DNA from: Bacteroidaceae bacterium | GTDB taxonomy: Bacteria > Bacteroidota > Bacteroidia > Bacteroidales > Bacteroidaceae | Assembly: GCA_024401115.1 (NCBI GenBank) | Contig: JAKSLP010000014.1 | Location: forward strand, 1-58,612 | Length of the DNA stretch: 58,612 bases | Direction of reading: 5' to 3' | The notes under the pieces: model-generated | Database searches by the model: none | What the model was told of the DNA's origin: nothing | What the model saw: only the letters and a program-made list of their open reading frames with translations | Shown: piece by piece, positions 51,950 to 58,612 of the stretch | Position numbering within the stretch: position 1 is the first letter of the stretch | Layout of the letters: each line of letters starts with the position of its first letter | Translations under genes and position numbers: made by a program

Positions 51950-52987
51950 ATGAAAGGAACAATCCTTGTGACAGGTGGTACCGGATTTATCGGTTCACAT
52001 ACTGTGGTTGAGTTACAAAATAGTGGTTATGAAGTTGTAATTGTAGATAATCTTTGCAATTCTCGTGCTGAGGTCGTTGACAATATTGCTTTGATTTCAG
52101 GCAAAAAGCCCGAATTTGTTGAGTTGGATTGTTGCGATTATGATGGCTTGGAAAATCGTATTTTCAAGAAGTATTCAAATATCCAGGCTATCATTCACTT
52201 TGCAGCATATAAGGCTGTGGGCGAGTCTGTACAGCAACCATTAAAGTACTACCGTAATAATCTTGTTTCTTTGATTAACTTGCTGGAACTGATGCCAAAA
52301 TATAATGTTAAGGGCATTGTGTTCTCTTCTTCATGTACTGTTTACGGTCAGCCAGACAAGTTACCTGTAACAGAGGATGCTCCTGTAAAGGCAGCAGAGT
52401 GCCCATATGGTAATACCAAGCAGATTAATGAGGAGATTATTCGTGATACAGTAGCCAGTGGTTCTCCAATCCAGGCTATTATGCTGCGTTATTTCAACCC
52501 AATTGGTTCTCATCCTACAGCATTAATTGGTGAGTTGCCTAATGGCGTTCCTATGAATTTGATTCCTTACCTGACGCAGACCGCCATCGGTATTCGTGAA
52601 AAACTGAGTGTGTTTGGTAATGATTACAATACTCCAGACGGAAGTTGTATCCGTGACTATATCAATGTTGTTGATTTGGCCAAGGCTCATGTTGTTGCTA
52701 TTGATCGTATTTTGGAAAATAAGCAAGCTGAACAGGTTGAGGTCTTTAACATTGGTACAGGTCGGGGCGTTTCTGTTCTGGAACTGATTAACACTTTTGA
52801 AAAGGCAACAGGTGTTAAGCTGAATTATCAGATTGTTGATCGCCGTCCTGGAGATGTTGAACAGACTTGGGCTGATCCAGAGAAGGCAAATAACGTTTTG
52901 GGTTGGAAAGCAGAGGCTACCCTTGAAGAAACCTTGCAGAGTGCTTGGAACTGGCAGCTGAAGCTTAGAAAAGATGGAATTCAATAA
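51950..52987 (+). CDS. galE: UDP-glucose 4-epimerase
   Basis: I start at the ATG at 51950 (MKGTILVTGGTGFIGSH), after the promoter. The 345-residue short-chain dehydrogenase/reductase-fold enzyme has the NAD motif GGTGFIG (9-15), Ser in FSSSCTVYG (126-133), and the catalytic Y153-x3-K157 pair in PYGNTKQ. Later blocks LRYFNPIGSHPTALIGE and GSCIRDYINVVDLAKAH are typical. It interconverts UDP-glucose and UDP-galactose (possibly the N-acetyl forms) for surface polysaccharide. Monocistronic after rnfA. Confidence 0.95.
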   Translation: MKGTILVTGGTGFIGSHTVVELQNSGYEVVIVDNLCNSRAEVVDNIALISGKKPEFVELDCCDYDGLENRIFKKYSNIQAIIHFAAYKAVGESVQQPLKYYRNNLVSLINLLELMPKYNVKGIVFSSSCTVYGQPDKLPVTEDAPVKAAECPYGNTKQINEEIIRDTVASGSPIQAIMLRYFNPIGSHPTALIGELPNGVPMNLIPYLTQTAIGIREKLSVFGNDYNTPDGSCIRDYINVVDLAKAHVVAIDRILENKQAEQVEVFNIGTGRGVSVLELINTFEKATGVKLNYQIVDRRPGDVEQTWADPEKANNVLGWKAEATLEETLQSAWNWQLKLRKDGIQ

Positions 52988-53132
52988 AAAGAAATATTAA
53001 ACACAGTTTGTGTTTATTTGCTAGATTGCATGTTTGAGACGCTTTGGGTTATTGTGAAATTGCTAAACGCGTCGTTAATCAAACAAATTGCAAAGTAGTT
53101 TTGTCGTGTTTTATTTTGTGTTTGTGTTGTAG

Positions 53133-53168
53133 CACCTCCTCGACGTGAGTCGAGGGGGTGTTTTTTTT
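53133..53168 (+). terminator. terminator downstream of galE
   Basis: CACCTCCTCGAC (53133-53144) pairs with GTCGAGGGGGTG (53149-53160) with one G-T pair, loop GTGA, then eight T. It lies 145 bases after the galE stop. The gap shows only weak structure (GACGC/GCGTC at 53038 and 53069) and no gene. Confidence 0.85.
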
Positions 53169-53171
53169 CTA

Positions 53172-53200
53172 AACAAAAAGCCATCCCATAAAGAGATGGC
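53172..53200 (-). terminator. terminator of the DUF4369 gene
   Basis: GCCATC (53180-53185) and GATGGC (53195-53200) form a 6-bp stem. On the minus strand a TTTTTGTTT run follows it. Its tail nearly touches the galE terminator. Confidence 0.7.
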
Positions 53201-53214
53201 AGAATGAATAAAAA

Positions 53215-53937
53215 TTAATCGAAATCCTCAAAATTAGTAGTGTCAGTATTGACACTGTCTGGCGGTAAAATGGACAATTGTGATTTTAAATCTTCTATTG
53301 CATTCGTTCTCTTTAGATGGATTGGTAACCTGTTGATGAAGGATTCTTGTTGGGCTGCCGTCAGGTTTTGGTTGAAGCGGCACAACAGATAGTATCCCAC
53401 AGGGTTCGCAATGTTCTCAGAAATTGTTTGTGCTATAAGTTCGTTAGCCTTTCGGTTAAGTGAATCTACTTTCTGTTTTAGCTCTGTGTCTTCTTCGTGT
53501 TCTGTTCCTTTTTCTTCAGATGCATCATTATAGGCACTGCCGATTTGAGCATAGATAGCATTGATCTTATTTAGGAACTGCTGGTAATTATTGTTGTTAG
53601 GAGTACCGGTAATTTGCGAGGTCTCATTGCTTAAGTCCATCTTAATCTGTCCGTTCTCCAGAAAAAAAGTAGCTCCCATTTTATTACCTTTAATGATATA
53701 GGTAATGGTACACTCCATGGCTGAATCCTGGCGCCCGCTGAATGTGAACTGATGATTTTGCACTTGAGTTCTTTCTAAAACCTCCAGGCTTTGCTCTTTA
53801 TCCAACTGTAATAGTACCTCGGTGCCATTTTCTGCCTCATCAATGGTACCCTGGATATGGTAAGCATGAACCCCTTCCTGCTGTTGGCATGCACCAAGCA
53901 GGAAGGGGATCAATATAAATAAAGAATGTTTCTTCAC
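53215..53937 (-). CDS. DUF4369-type lipoprotein
   Basis: The 240-residue protein has a lipoprotein signal ending LLGAC (Cys 17). A DUF4369-like beta domain follows (about 26-120): YHIQGTIDEAENGTEVLLQ, TQVQNHQFTFSGRQDSAMECTI and FFLENGQIKMDLSN...ITGTPNNNNYQQF. This is the N-terminal domain often joined to a thioredoxin-like domain in Bacteroidetes. Here no thioredoxin CxxC domain follows; instead there is a helical, charged region and a short acidic tail. It is probably anchored in the outer membrane. Function unknown. It is seven bases after prs on the same strand. Confidence 0.82.
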   Translation of the reverse strand: MKKHSLFILIPFLLGACQQQEGVHAYHIQGTIDEAENGTEVLLQLDKEQSLEVLERTQVQNHQFTFSGRQDSAMECTITYIIKGNKMGATFFLENGQIKMDLSNETSQITGTPNNNNYQQFLNKINAIYAQIGSAYNDASEEKGTEHEEDTELKQKVDSLNRKANELIAQTISENIANPVGYYLLCRFNQNLTAAQQESFINRLPIHLKRTNAIEDLKSQLSILPPDSVNTDTTNFEDFD

Positions 53938-53943
53938 AAAAAA

Positions 53944-54885
53944 TTATACCAGATACTGGTTGCTGATAGATTCGTTAGACATCACGCGACGGATGGTTTC
54001 TGCAAACAGAGCAGCGATGCTCAACTGCTTTACCTTTGCGCAGCGGTTTGAGTATGGAATACTGTCAGTAAATACCATTTCCTCCAAAGCAGAGTTCTGT
54101 ACACGTTCTGAAGCAGGACCTGACATTACACAGTGTGATGCCATAGCACGAACACTCTTTGCTCCGGCTTCCTTCATGATATCTGCAGCCTTGGTAATGG
54201 TACCTGCTGTATCTACCATGTCATCGATAATAACGACGTCCTTACCCTTAACGTTACCGATAATCTGCATGTGTGCAACCTCATTTGGCTTCTCACGGTG
54301 CTTGTTACACAGTACCAATGGAGCATTCAAATACTTAGAGTAGGTGTTTGCACGCTTTGAACCACCAACATCAGGAGAAGCAATAACCAGATTCTCACCT
54401 AAATTTAATGACTGAATGTATGGCAGATGAACTGCTGATGCATACAAGTGGTCAACTGGAACGTCAAAGAAACCCTGAATCTGATCTGCGTGCAGGTCCA
54501 TGGTAATCAAACGGTTGATACCTGCGACACTCAACAAGTCTGCTACCAGCTTGGCACCGATAGAAACACGTGGCTTGTCTTTGCGATCCTGACGTGCCCA
54601 ACCGAAGTATGGGATTACGGCTACAATACTTTTTGCTGATGCGCGTTTTGCTGCATCAATCATCAGTAACAGCTCCATCAGGTTGTCAGAGTTAGGGAAA
54701 GTTGACTGAACCAGGAAAACTACTTTTCCACGGATGCTTTCCTCGTAGGAAACAGCAAACTCACCATCAGAAAATTTTGTAATGTTAAGATTACCCAGTG
54801 GGCAACCTAAATGCTGGCAAATCTTTTCTGCCAGATAGCGGGAACAGGTTCCTGAAAATACCGCAAATTCTGAATTTGTGCTCAT
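53944..54885 (-). CDS. prs: ribose-phosphate pyrophosphokinase
   Basis: I start at the ATG at 54885 (MSTNSEFAVFSG); the frame to 54915 runs into the promoter. The 313-residue enzyme makes PRPP from ribose-5-phosphate and ATP. Visible motifs are the flexible ATP region PYFGWARQDRKDKPR, the Mg/ATP stretch TMDLHADQIQGFFDVPVDHL, and the PRPP-binding loop VVIIDDMVDTAGTI near residue 221. It feeds nucleotide, histidine and tryptophan synthesis. Confidence 0.96.
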   Translation of the reverse strand: MSTNSEFAVFSGTCSRYLAEKICQHLGCPLGNLNITKFSDGEFAVSYEESIRGKVVFLVQSTFPNSDNLMELLLMIDAAKRASAKSIVAVIPYFGWARQDRKDKPRVSIGAKLVADLLSVAGINRLITMDLHADQIQGFFDVPVDHLYASAVHLPYIQSLNLGENLVIASPDVGGSKRANTYSKYLNAPLVLCNKHREKPNEVAHMQIIGNVKGKDVVIIDDMVDTAGTITKAADIMKEAGAKSVRAMASHCVMSGPASERVQNSALEEMVFTDSIPYSNRCAKVKQLSIAALFAETIRRVMSNESISNQYLV

Positions 54886-54912
54886 TATAATTATGATTAC
54901 TGAATTTGAATG

Positions 54913-54920
54913 CAAAGGTA
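54913..54920 (-). promoter_or_regulatory. -7 box of prs
   Basis: Minus-strand TACCTTTG, 28 bases before the ATG at 54885. The nearest TTTG is only 14 bases upstream. Confidence 0.5.
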
Positions 54921-54964
54921 GGAAACTTACGCCACAAATAGAAACATAATCCTAAAAAAATGTG

Positions 54965-54972
54965 TATCTTTA
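54965..54972 (+). promoter_or_regulatory. -7 box of the helicase-nspC unit
   Basis: TATCTTTA, one base off TAnnTTTG, 18 bases before the ATG at 54990. Confidence 0.4.
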
Positions 54973-54989
54973 CGCCCAAAATTCAAAAG

Positions 54990-57338
54990 ATGATTGATTA
55001 CGAGAAAGAATTGAATGAAAGTCAACTCCGTGCGGTTACCTATTGCGAGGGTCCCTCATTAGTTATTGCTGGTGCTGGTTCTGGAAAAACACGTGTGTTG
55101 ACTTATAAAATAGCCTATCTTTTGGAGCATGGGTATAAACCATGGAACATTCTGGCACTGACTTTTACCAATAAGGCTGCTAGGGAAATGCGTGAACGTA
55201 TCACCTCTCAGGTCGGTGATGATTCCGTTGGCTTGTGGATGGGTACATTTCATAGCATTTTTGCCCGTATTCTTCGTGCTGAAGCTGCCACTTTGGGCTT
55301 TACGAGCAATTATACCATATACGATGCTGCAGATCAGAAGAGCCTCTTGAAAAGCATTATTAAAGAGATGGAGCTGGATGACAAGGTTTATAAACCTGCC
55401 TCTGTGGCTGCACAGATAAGCAATGCTAAAAACCAATTGATTTTACCGGACCGTTATGCTGCAAATCCTGCATATTTGGAGGCAGATGCTTCCCGGAAGA
55501 TGCCAAAGCTGCACGAGATTTATTCAAGGTATTGGAAGCGTTGTCATCAGGCTGATGCTATGGATTTTGATGACTTGTTGGTTCATACAGCCGAATTGTT
55601 TAATTACTACCCTGATGTGCTGAAACGATACGCAGACAGATTCCGCTATATTCTTGTGGATGAGTATCAGGATACCAATTATGCTCAGCATTACATTATT
55701 CGGCAACTTACACAACAGTCACAGAATGTATGTGTGGTAGGTGATGATGCCCAGAGCATTTACAGCTTCCGTGGTGCCCGAATAGACAATATTCTTAATT
55801 TTACCAAACAGTTTGCTGGAGCACAGATATTTAAGTTGGAACGGAATTACCGTAGCACTAAGACCATTGTTCAGGCGGCTAATAGTTTGATTGACAAGAA
55901 CAAAAATCAAATTCACAAAGAAGTGTTCTCTGAAAATGGTGAGGGTGAGCGTATTCCAGTAATTGAAGCTTATAGCGATTTGGAAGAATCTGCTATTGTC
56001 GCTCAGAGGATACGGGATTTGAAGCGTAGGGAGCAGTTGAACTATAGTGATATCGCTATTCTGTACCGAACTAATGCGCAAAGCCGAACGTTTGAGGAAA
56101 CTTTTCGCCGTGAAAACCTCCCGTACCGCATTTATGGTGGCTTGTCATTCTATCAACGTAAGGAGGTAAAGGATATTATTGCATATTTCCGTTTGGTGTT
56201 GAACCCAAATGACGAAGAGGCTTTCAAACGTATAATTAATGTTCCGGCACGCGGAATAGGCGCGACTACAGTTGGCAAAATTGTGGATTGTGCCAACGCG
56301 CAAACTGTCAGTTTGTGGAATGTATTAAGCAATCCAGAGCTGGTGGGGTTAAATGTTAATAAGGGCACCTTATCAAAATTGTACAAGTTCCGTGAAATGA
56401 TAGCTGCTTGGCATGAATTGCTTGATGAACAGGATGCTTATGTGCTAGGACAGCAGATTGTTCGTGAAAGTGGTTTGATTGCCGAACTATTTGGTGATAA
56501 CACTCCTGAGGGAATGGCACGACAGGAAAATGTCAATGAATTACTTACCGGCTTGCACGATTTTGTGGAGACGGTTCGTGAAGAAGGTGGAAGTGATATG
56601 GGCTTGCGTGATTTTCTGGCTGAAGTGTCATTGCTTTCAGATTTGGATACAGATGATGGAGACAGTGAGGATAAGATAACGTTAATGACGGTTCATTCTG
56701 CCAAAGGTTTGGAATTCGATGCCGTTTTTGTGGTGGGTATGGAGCGCGATTTGTTCCCAAGCCAGATGTCTAACACCTTGTCTGAATTGGAGGAAGAACG
56801 CCGTTTGTTCTACGTGGCTATTACGCGTGCGAAACGTCATTGTGTAATCACTCACGCCAAGAGCCGCTACCGATATGGCCAGACAGAGATGAGCAATCCC
56901 AGTCCGTTTTTGAAAGATTTGGATGATCATTATCTCGATATCCAGAGCAGTGGAGTTGAGCGCCCAAGCATGGAAAGGAGCCGAGTGAGCATCAATCCTG
57001 TGGGGAACAGGGGATTCTCTTCTGTTCATCGCAACAGCGCTGAGGATGGAGCCCCCGTATTTATCCGCCGCTCTTCCACTGCATCGTCTCCCGTATCGTC
57101 ACGCACACCGGTAAGCAGTGTCCGTTCTTCTGTTCCGTCTTCGAAATCAGCTTCATCGTCTCCTGCTCAATCTGGAGATTTGCATGCTGGCAGTGTCATC
57201 GAGCATGAGCGTTTCGGAATAGGTGATGTGCTTTCCGTTACCGGAACAGGTGAGAATACCAAGGCTGTTGTGAAATTCCGTCACGCAGGAGAAAAACAAC
57301 TTTTACTGAAGTTTGCCCGTTTTAAGATAATAAGTTAA
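54990..57338 (+). CDS. UvrD/PcrA-type ATP-dependent DNA helicase
   Basis: I start at the ATG at 54990 (MIDYEKELNESQ), as the frame from 54960 begins inside the promoter. The 782-residue SF1 helicase has the Q motif LNESQLRAV. Walker A is AGAGSGKTR (K33), motif Ia LALTFTNKAAREMRER, and motif II VDEYQDTN (224-228). Motif III is VGDDAQSIYSFRGA, motif V TVHSAKGLEFDAVFVVG and motif VI FYVAITRAK. The C-terminus has a Ser/Pro-rich linker (about 675-735) and a small domain GSVIEHERFGIGDVLSVTGTG, typical of UvrD/PcrA. It unwinds DNA 3' to 5' in repair and replication. nspC starts one base after it. Confidence 0.95.
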   Translation: MIDYEKELNESQLRAVTYCEGPSLVIAGAGSGKTRVLTYKIAYLLEHGYKPWNILALTFTNKAAREMRERITSQVGDDSVGLWMGTFHSIFARILRAEAATLGFTSNYTIYDAADQKSLLKSIIKEMELDDKVYKPASVAAQISNAKNQLILPDRYAANPAYLEADASRKMPKLHEIYSRYWKRCHQADAMDFDDLLVHTAELFNYYPDVLKRYADRFRYILVDEYQDTNYAQHYIIRQLTQQSQNVCVVGDDAQSIYSFRGARIDNILNFTKQFAGAQIFKLERNYRSTKTIVQAANSLIDKNKNQIHKEVFSENGEGERIPVIEAYSDLEESAIVAQRIRDLKRREQLNYSDIAILYRTNAQSRTFEETFRRENLPYRIYGGLSFYQRKEVKDIIAYFRLVLNPNDEEAFKRIINVPARGIGATTVGKIVDCANAQTVSLWNVLSNPELVGLNVNKGTLSKLYKFREMIAAWHELLDEQDAYVLGQQIVRESGLIAELFGDNTPEGMARQENVNELLTGLHDFVETVREEGGSDMGLRDFLAEVSLLSDLDTDDGDSEDKITLMTVHSAKGLEFDAVFVVGMERDLFPSQMSNTLSELEEERRLFYVAITRAKRHCVITHAKSRYRYGQTEMSNPSPFLKDLDDHYLDIQSSGVERPSMERSRVSINPVGNRGFSSVHRNSAEDGAPVFIRRSSTASSPVSSRTPVSSVRSSVPSSKSASSSPAQSGDLHAGSVIEHERFGIGDVLSVTGTGENTKAVVKFRHAGEKQLLLKFARFKIIS

Positions 57339-57339
57339 T

Positions 57340-58518
57340 ATGACAGCATATAAAAACATACCAACCCCATGCTATGTCATGGAAGAAGAGAAATTGCGAC
57401 GCAATTTGTCGCTGATTCAATCAGTGGCAAAGCGTGCAGAGGTGGAAATCATTTTGGCCTTCAAGGCTTTTGCCCTTTGGAAGTCATTCGGAATATTCCG
57501 CGAGTATATCAGCCACACAACAGCAAGTTCACTTTATGAGGCACGTCTGGCTTTTGAGGAATTCGGCAGTCCTGCACATACATACTCGCCGGCATATACT
57601 GATCAGGATTTCCCAACGATAATGGCATGCAGTAGCCATATTACATTCAATTCTTTCAGCCAATACCAGCATTTCTATCCTCAGGTGCAAGAGTATAACG
57701 CTGCCCATCCTGAGAAAATGATAAGTTGCGGTGTTCGTGTGAATCCTGAATATTCCGAGGTGGAGGTGGAACTTTACAATCCATGTGCTCCTGGCACCCG
57801 TTTTGGCGTTATTTTTGAACAGTTGCCGGAACAGTTGCCTGCCGGAATAGAAGGCTTCCATTGCCATTGCCATTGTGAGAGCAGCTCCTATGAACTGGAG
57901 CGCTCGCTGCAACATATCGAGGCTCGTTTTGGTAAATGGTTCAAACAGATTAAGTGGCTGAATTTAGGCGGTGGCCATCTTATGACCCGCAAGGATTATG
58001 ATACCGAACATTTAATAAATCTGCTGAAGGGCATCCATGAGCGCTATCCTCATTTGCGCGTCATCTTAGAGCCAGGTTCAGCATTTGCTTGGCAGACAGG
58101 CCCCTTATTGGCCAATGTTGTGGATGTAGTGGAGAATCATGGTATTCGTACTGCAATCCTGAATGTTAGTTTTACCTGTCACATGCCTGATTGTCTGGAG
58201 ATGCCTTATCAGCCAGTTGTGCGTGGTGCCAAAACGTTGGATGCAGAAGTAATTAAGACGGCTAAGCCGGAAGATCACATTTACCGTTTAGGTGGTAATA
58301 GTTGCCTGAGTGGTGATTATATGGGGTGTTGGCAGTTTGATCATGAGTTGCAGATAGGGGAGATGCTGATTCTGGAGGATATGATTCATTATACCACGGT
58401 CAAGACAAATATGTTTAACGGTATCAGTCACCCTAGTATAGGAATACTCCATACTGATGGTGAATTTGAATTGTACCGTCAATATCAGTACGAGGATTAT
58501 CGGAATAGAATGTGTTGA
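57340..58518 (+). CDS. nspC: carboxynorspermidine/carboxyspermidine decarboxylase
   Basis: The 392-residue PLP enzyme of the alanine-racemase/DapDC fold starts TPCYVMEEEKLRRNL with the PLP Lys at K42 in LAFKAFALW. The NspC-type blocks are HTTASSLYEARLAFEEFG, GVRVNPEYSEVEVELYNPCAPGTRFG, GFHCHCHCESSSYELE and WLNLGGGHLMTRKDY. It decarboxylates carboxyspermidine in the alternative spermidine pathway used by gut Bacteroidales. The partner dehydrogenase gene is not in the window. It is cotranscribed with the helicase but without an obvious functional link. Confidence 0.95.
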   Translation: MTAYKNIPTPCYVMEEEKLRRNLSLIQSVAKRAEVEIILAFKAFALWKSFGIFREYISHTTASSLYEARLAFEEFGSPAHTYSPAYTDQDFPTIMACSSHITFNSFSQYQHFYPQVQEYNAAHPEKMISCGVRVNPEYSEVEVELYNPCAPGTRFGVIFEQLPEQLPAGIEGFHCHCHCESSSYELERSLQHIEARFGKWFKQIKWLNLGGGHLMTRKDYDTEHLINLLKGIHERYPHLRVILEPGSAFAWQTGPLLANVVDVVENHGIRTAILNVSFTCHMPDCLEMPYQPVVRGAKTLDAEVIKTAKPEDHIYRLGGNSCLSGDYMGCWQFDHELQIGEMLILEDMIHYTTVKTNMFNGISHPSIGILHTDGEFELYRQYQYEDYRNRMC

Positions 58519-58524
58519 CAAACA

Positions 58525-58555
58525 AAAAAGGATGAGTTTTAAACTCATCCTTTTT
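58525..58555. terminator. bidirectional terminator between nspC and tRNA-Gly
   Basis: AAAAAGGATGAG (from 58525) pairs with CTCATCCTTTTT (to 58555) around a short A/T loop. It can end both the nspC message and the convergent tRNA. Confidence 0.8.
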
Positions 58556-58561
58556 ATTTAG

Positions 58562-58612
58562 AGCGGAAAACGAGGCTCGAACTCGCGACCCCAACCTTGG
58601 CAAGGTTGTGCT
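58562..58612 (-). tRNA. tRNA-Gly (anticodon GCC), 3' part
   Basis: The minus strand shows the anticodon stem-loop CAACC-TTGCCAA-GGTTG with anticodon GCC. A T arm GCGAG-TTCGAGC-CTCGT follows, then the 3' acceptor strand TTTCCGC with discriminator U at 58562. CCA is not encoded. The 5' part (acceptor strand and D arm) lies beyond the end of the window. It resembles the E. coli glycine tRNA with the same anticodon. Confidence 0.92.

Noticed and set aside
53096..53170. A small RNA between galE and its distant terminator, started by TAGTTTTG (53096-53103)
   Set aside because: No upstream TTTG at 19-21 bases, the transcript would be about 60 bases of A/T-rich sequence, and the hairpin is adequately explained as the galE terminator.
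1..58612. CRISPR arrays, insertion-sequence transposases, integrases, toxin-antitoxin or anti-phage gene clusters
   Set aside because: No regularly spaced repeats and no proteins with the relevant motifs were seen; every long ORF fits a housekeeping or envelope family.

Overview
The window is a stretch of ordinary chromosome from a member of the Bacteroidales, most likely Prevotella or a close relative. Three lines of evidence point there: almost every transcription unit starts with the Bacteroidetes promoter pattern TTTG-N19..21-TAnnTTTG; genes lack Shine-Dalgarno leaders; and the gene content (rseC-rnfBCDGEA, tandem DUF4230, an S16 protein with a long tail, DUF4369 lipoprotein, an ilv operon carrying an acyl-ACP thioesterase, SusA-like amylase) is typical of that order. 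I see no integrase, transposase, phage module, restriction system or CRISPR array.

Layout. 1-1608: the tail of one PQQ-type beta-propeller gene, a possible 45-residue membrane ORF, and a complete exported propeller paralogue. 1742-4760: an AraC-type regulator divergent from an aquaglyceroporin and a CxCC G3E GTPase, with a candidate operator between. 4990-9192 region: an AGCS amino-acid symporter (4866), two DUF4230 genes (minus), a putative lipoprotein, and a HAD phosphatase. 9282-13443 (minus): lysS-gpsA-pgi. 13529-15207 (minus): a SlyD-like FKBP and aroC. 15240-15848: a long non-coding stretch with a terminal-inverted-repeat element, then the branched-chain amino-acid operon ilvD-ilvB-ilvN-thioesterase-ilvC. 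22060-22927 (minus): three small envelope genes including YtxH and holin-like proteins. 23148-26768: SPOR lipoprotein, ruvX, def, and a large TPR protein. 26846-30430: thrS, infC-rpmI-rplT, and a structured RNA resembling Bacteroidales-1 RNA, a proposed 6S RNA.

30432-38131: mltG (minus), then malQ, an exported pullulanase and an exported SusA-like amylase, with an MFS sugar transporter converging from the other strand. Together these would debranch and cut alpha-glucans outside the cytoplasm, import the products and rearrange them inside. 38240-45378: MFS transporter, EEP-family protein, GT2 glycosyltransferase, hexapeptide acetyltransferase (divergent), a voltage-gated-type K+ channel with a zinc ribbon, and a GHMP-kinase/nucleotidyltransferase fusion that probably makes a nucleotide sugar by salvage. 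45542-52987: rpsP (minus), rseC and the complete Rnf ion-pumping complex, then galE. 53215-58612: DUF4369 lipoprotein and prs (minus), a UvrD/PcrA helicase with nspC, and the 3' part of a tRNA-Gly(GCC) running off the end.

I do not see a clearly new multi-gene system. The best leads are the kinase/nucleotidyltransferase fusion coupled to the zinc-ribbon channel, the Cys-rich N-terminal extension on IlvN, the aquaporin/G3E GTPase pair under a likely AraC operator, and the inverted-repeat element upstream of ilvD. All functional calls rest on reading motifs by eye, without database searches.
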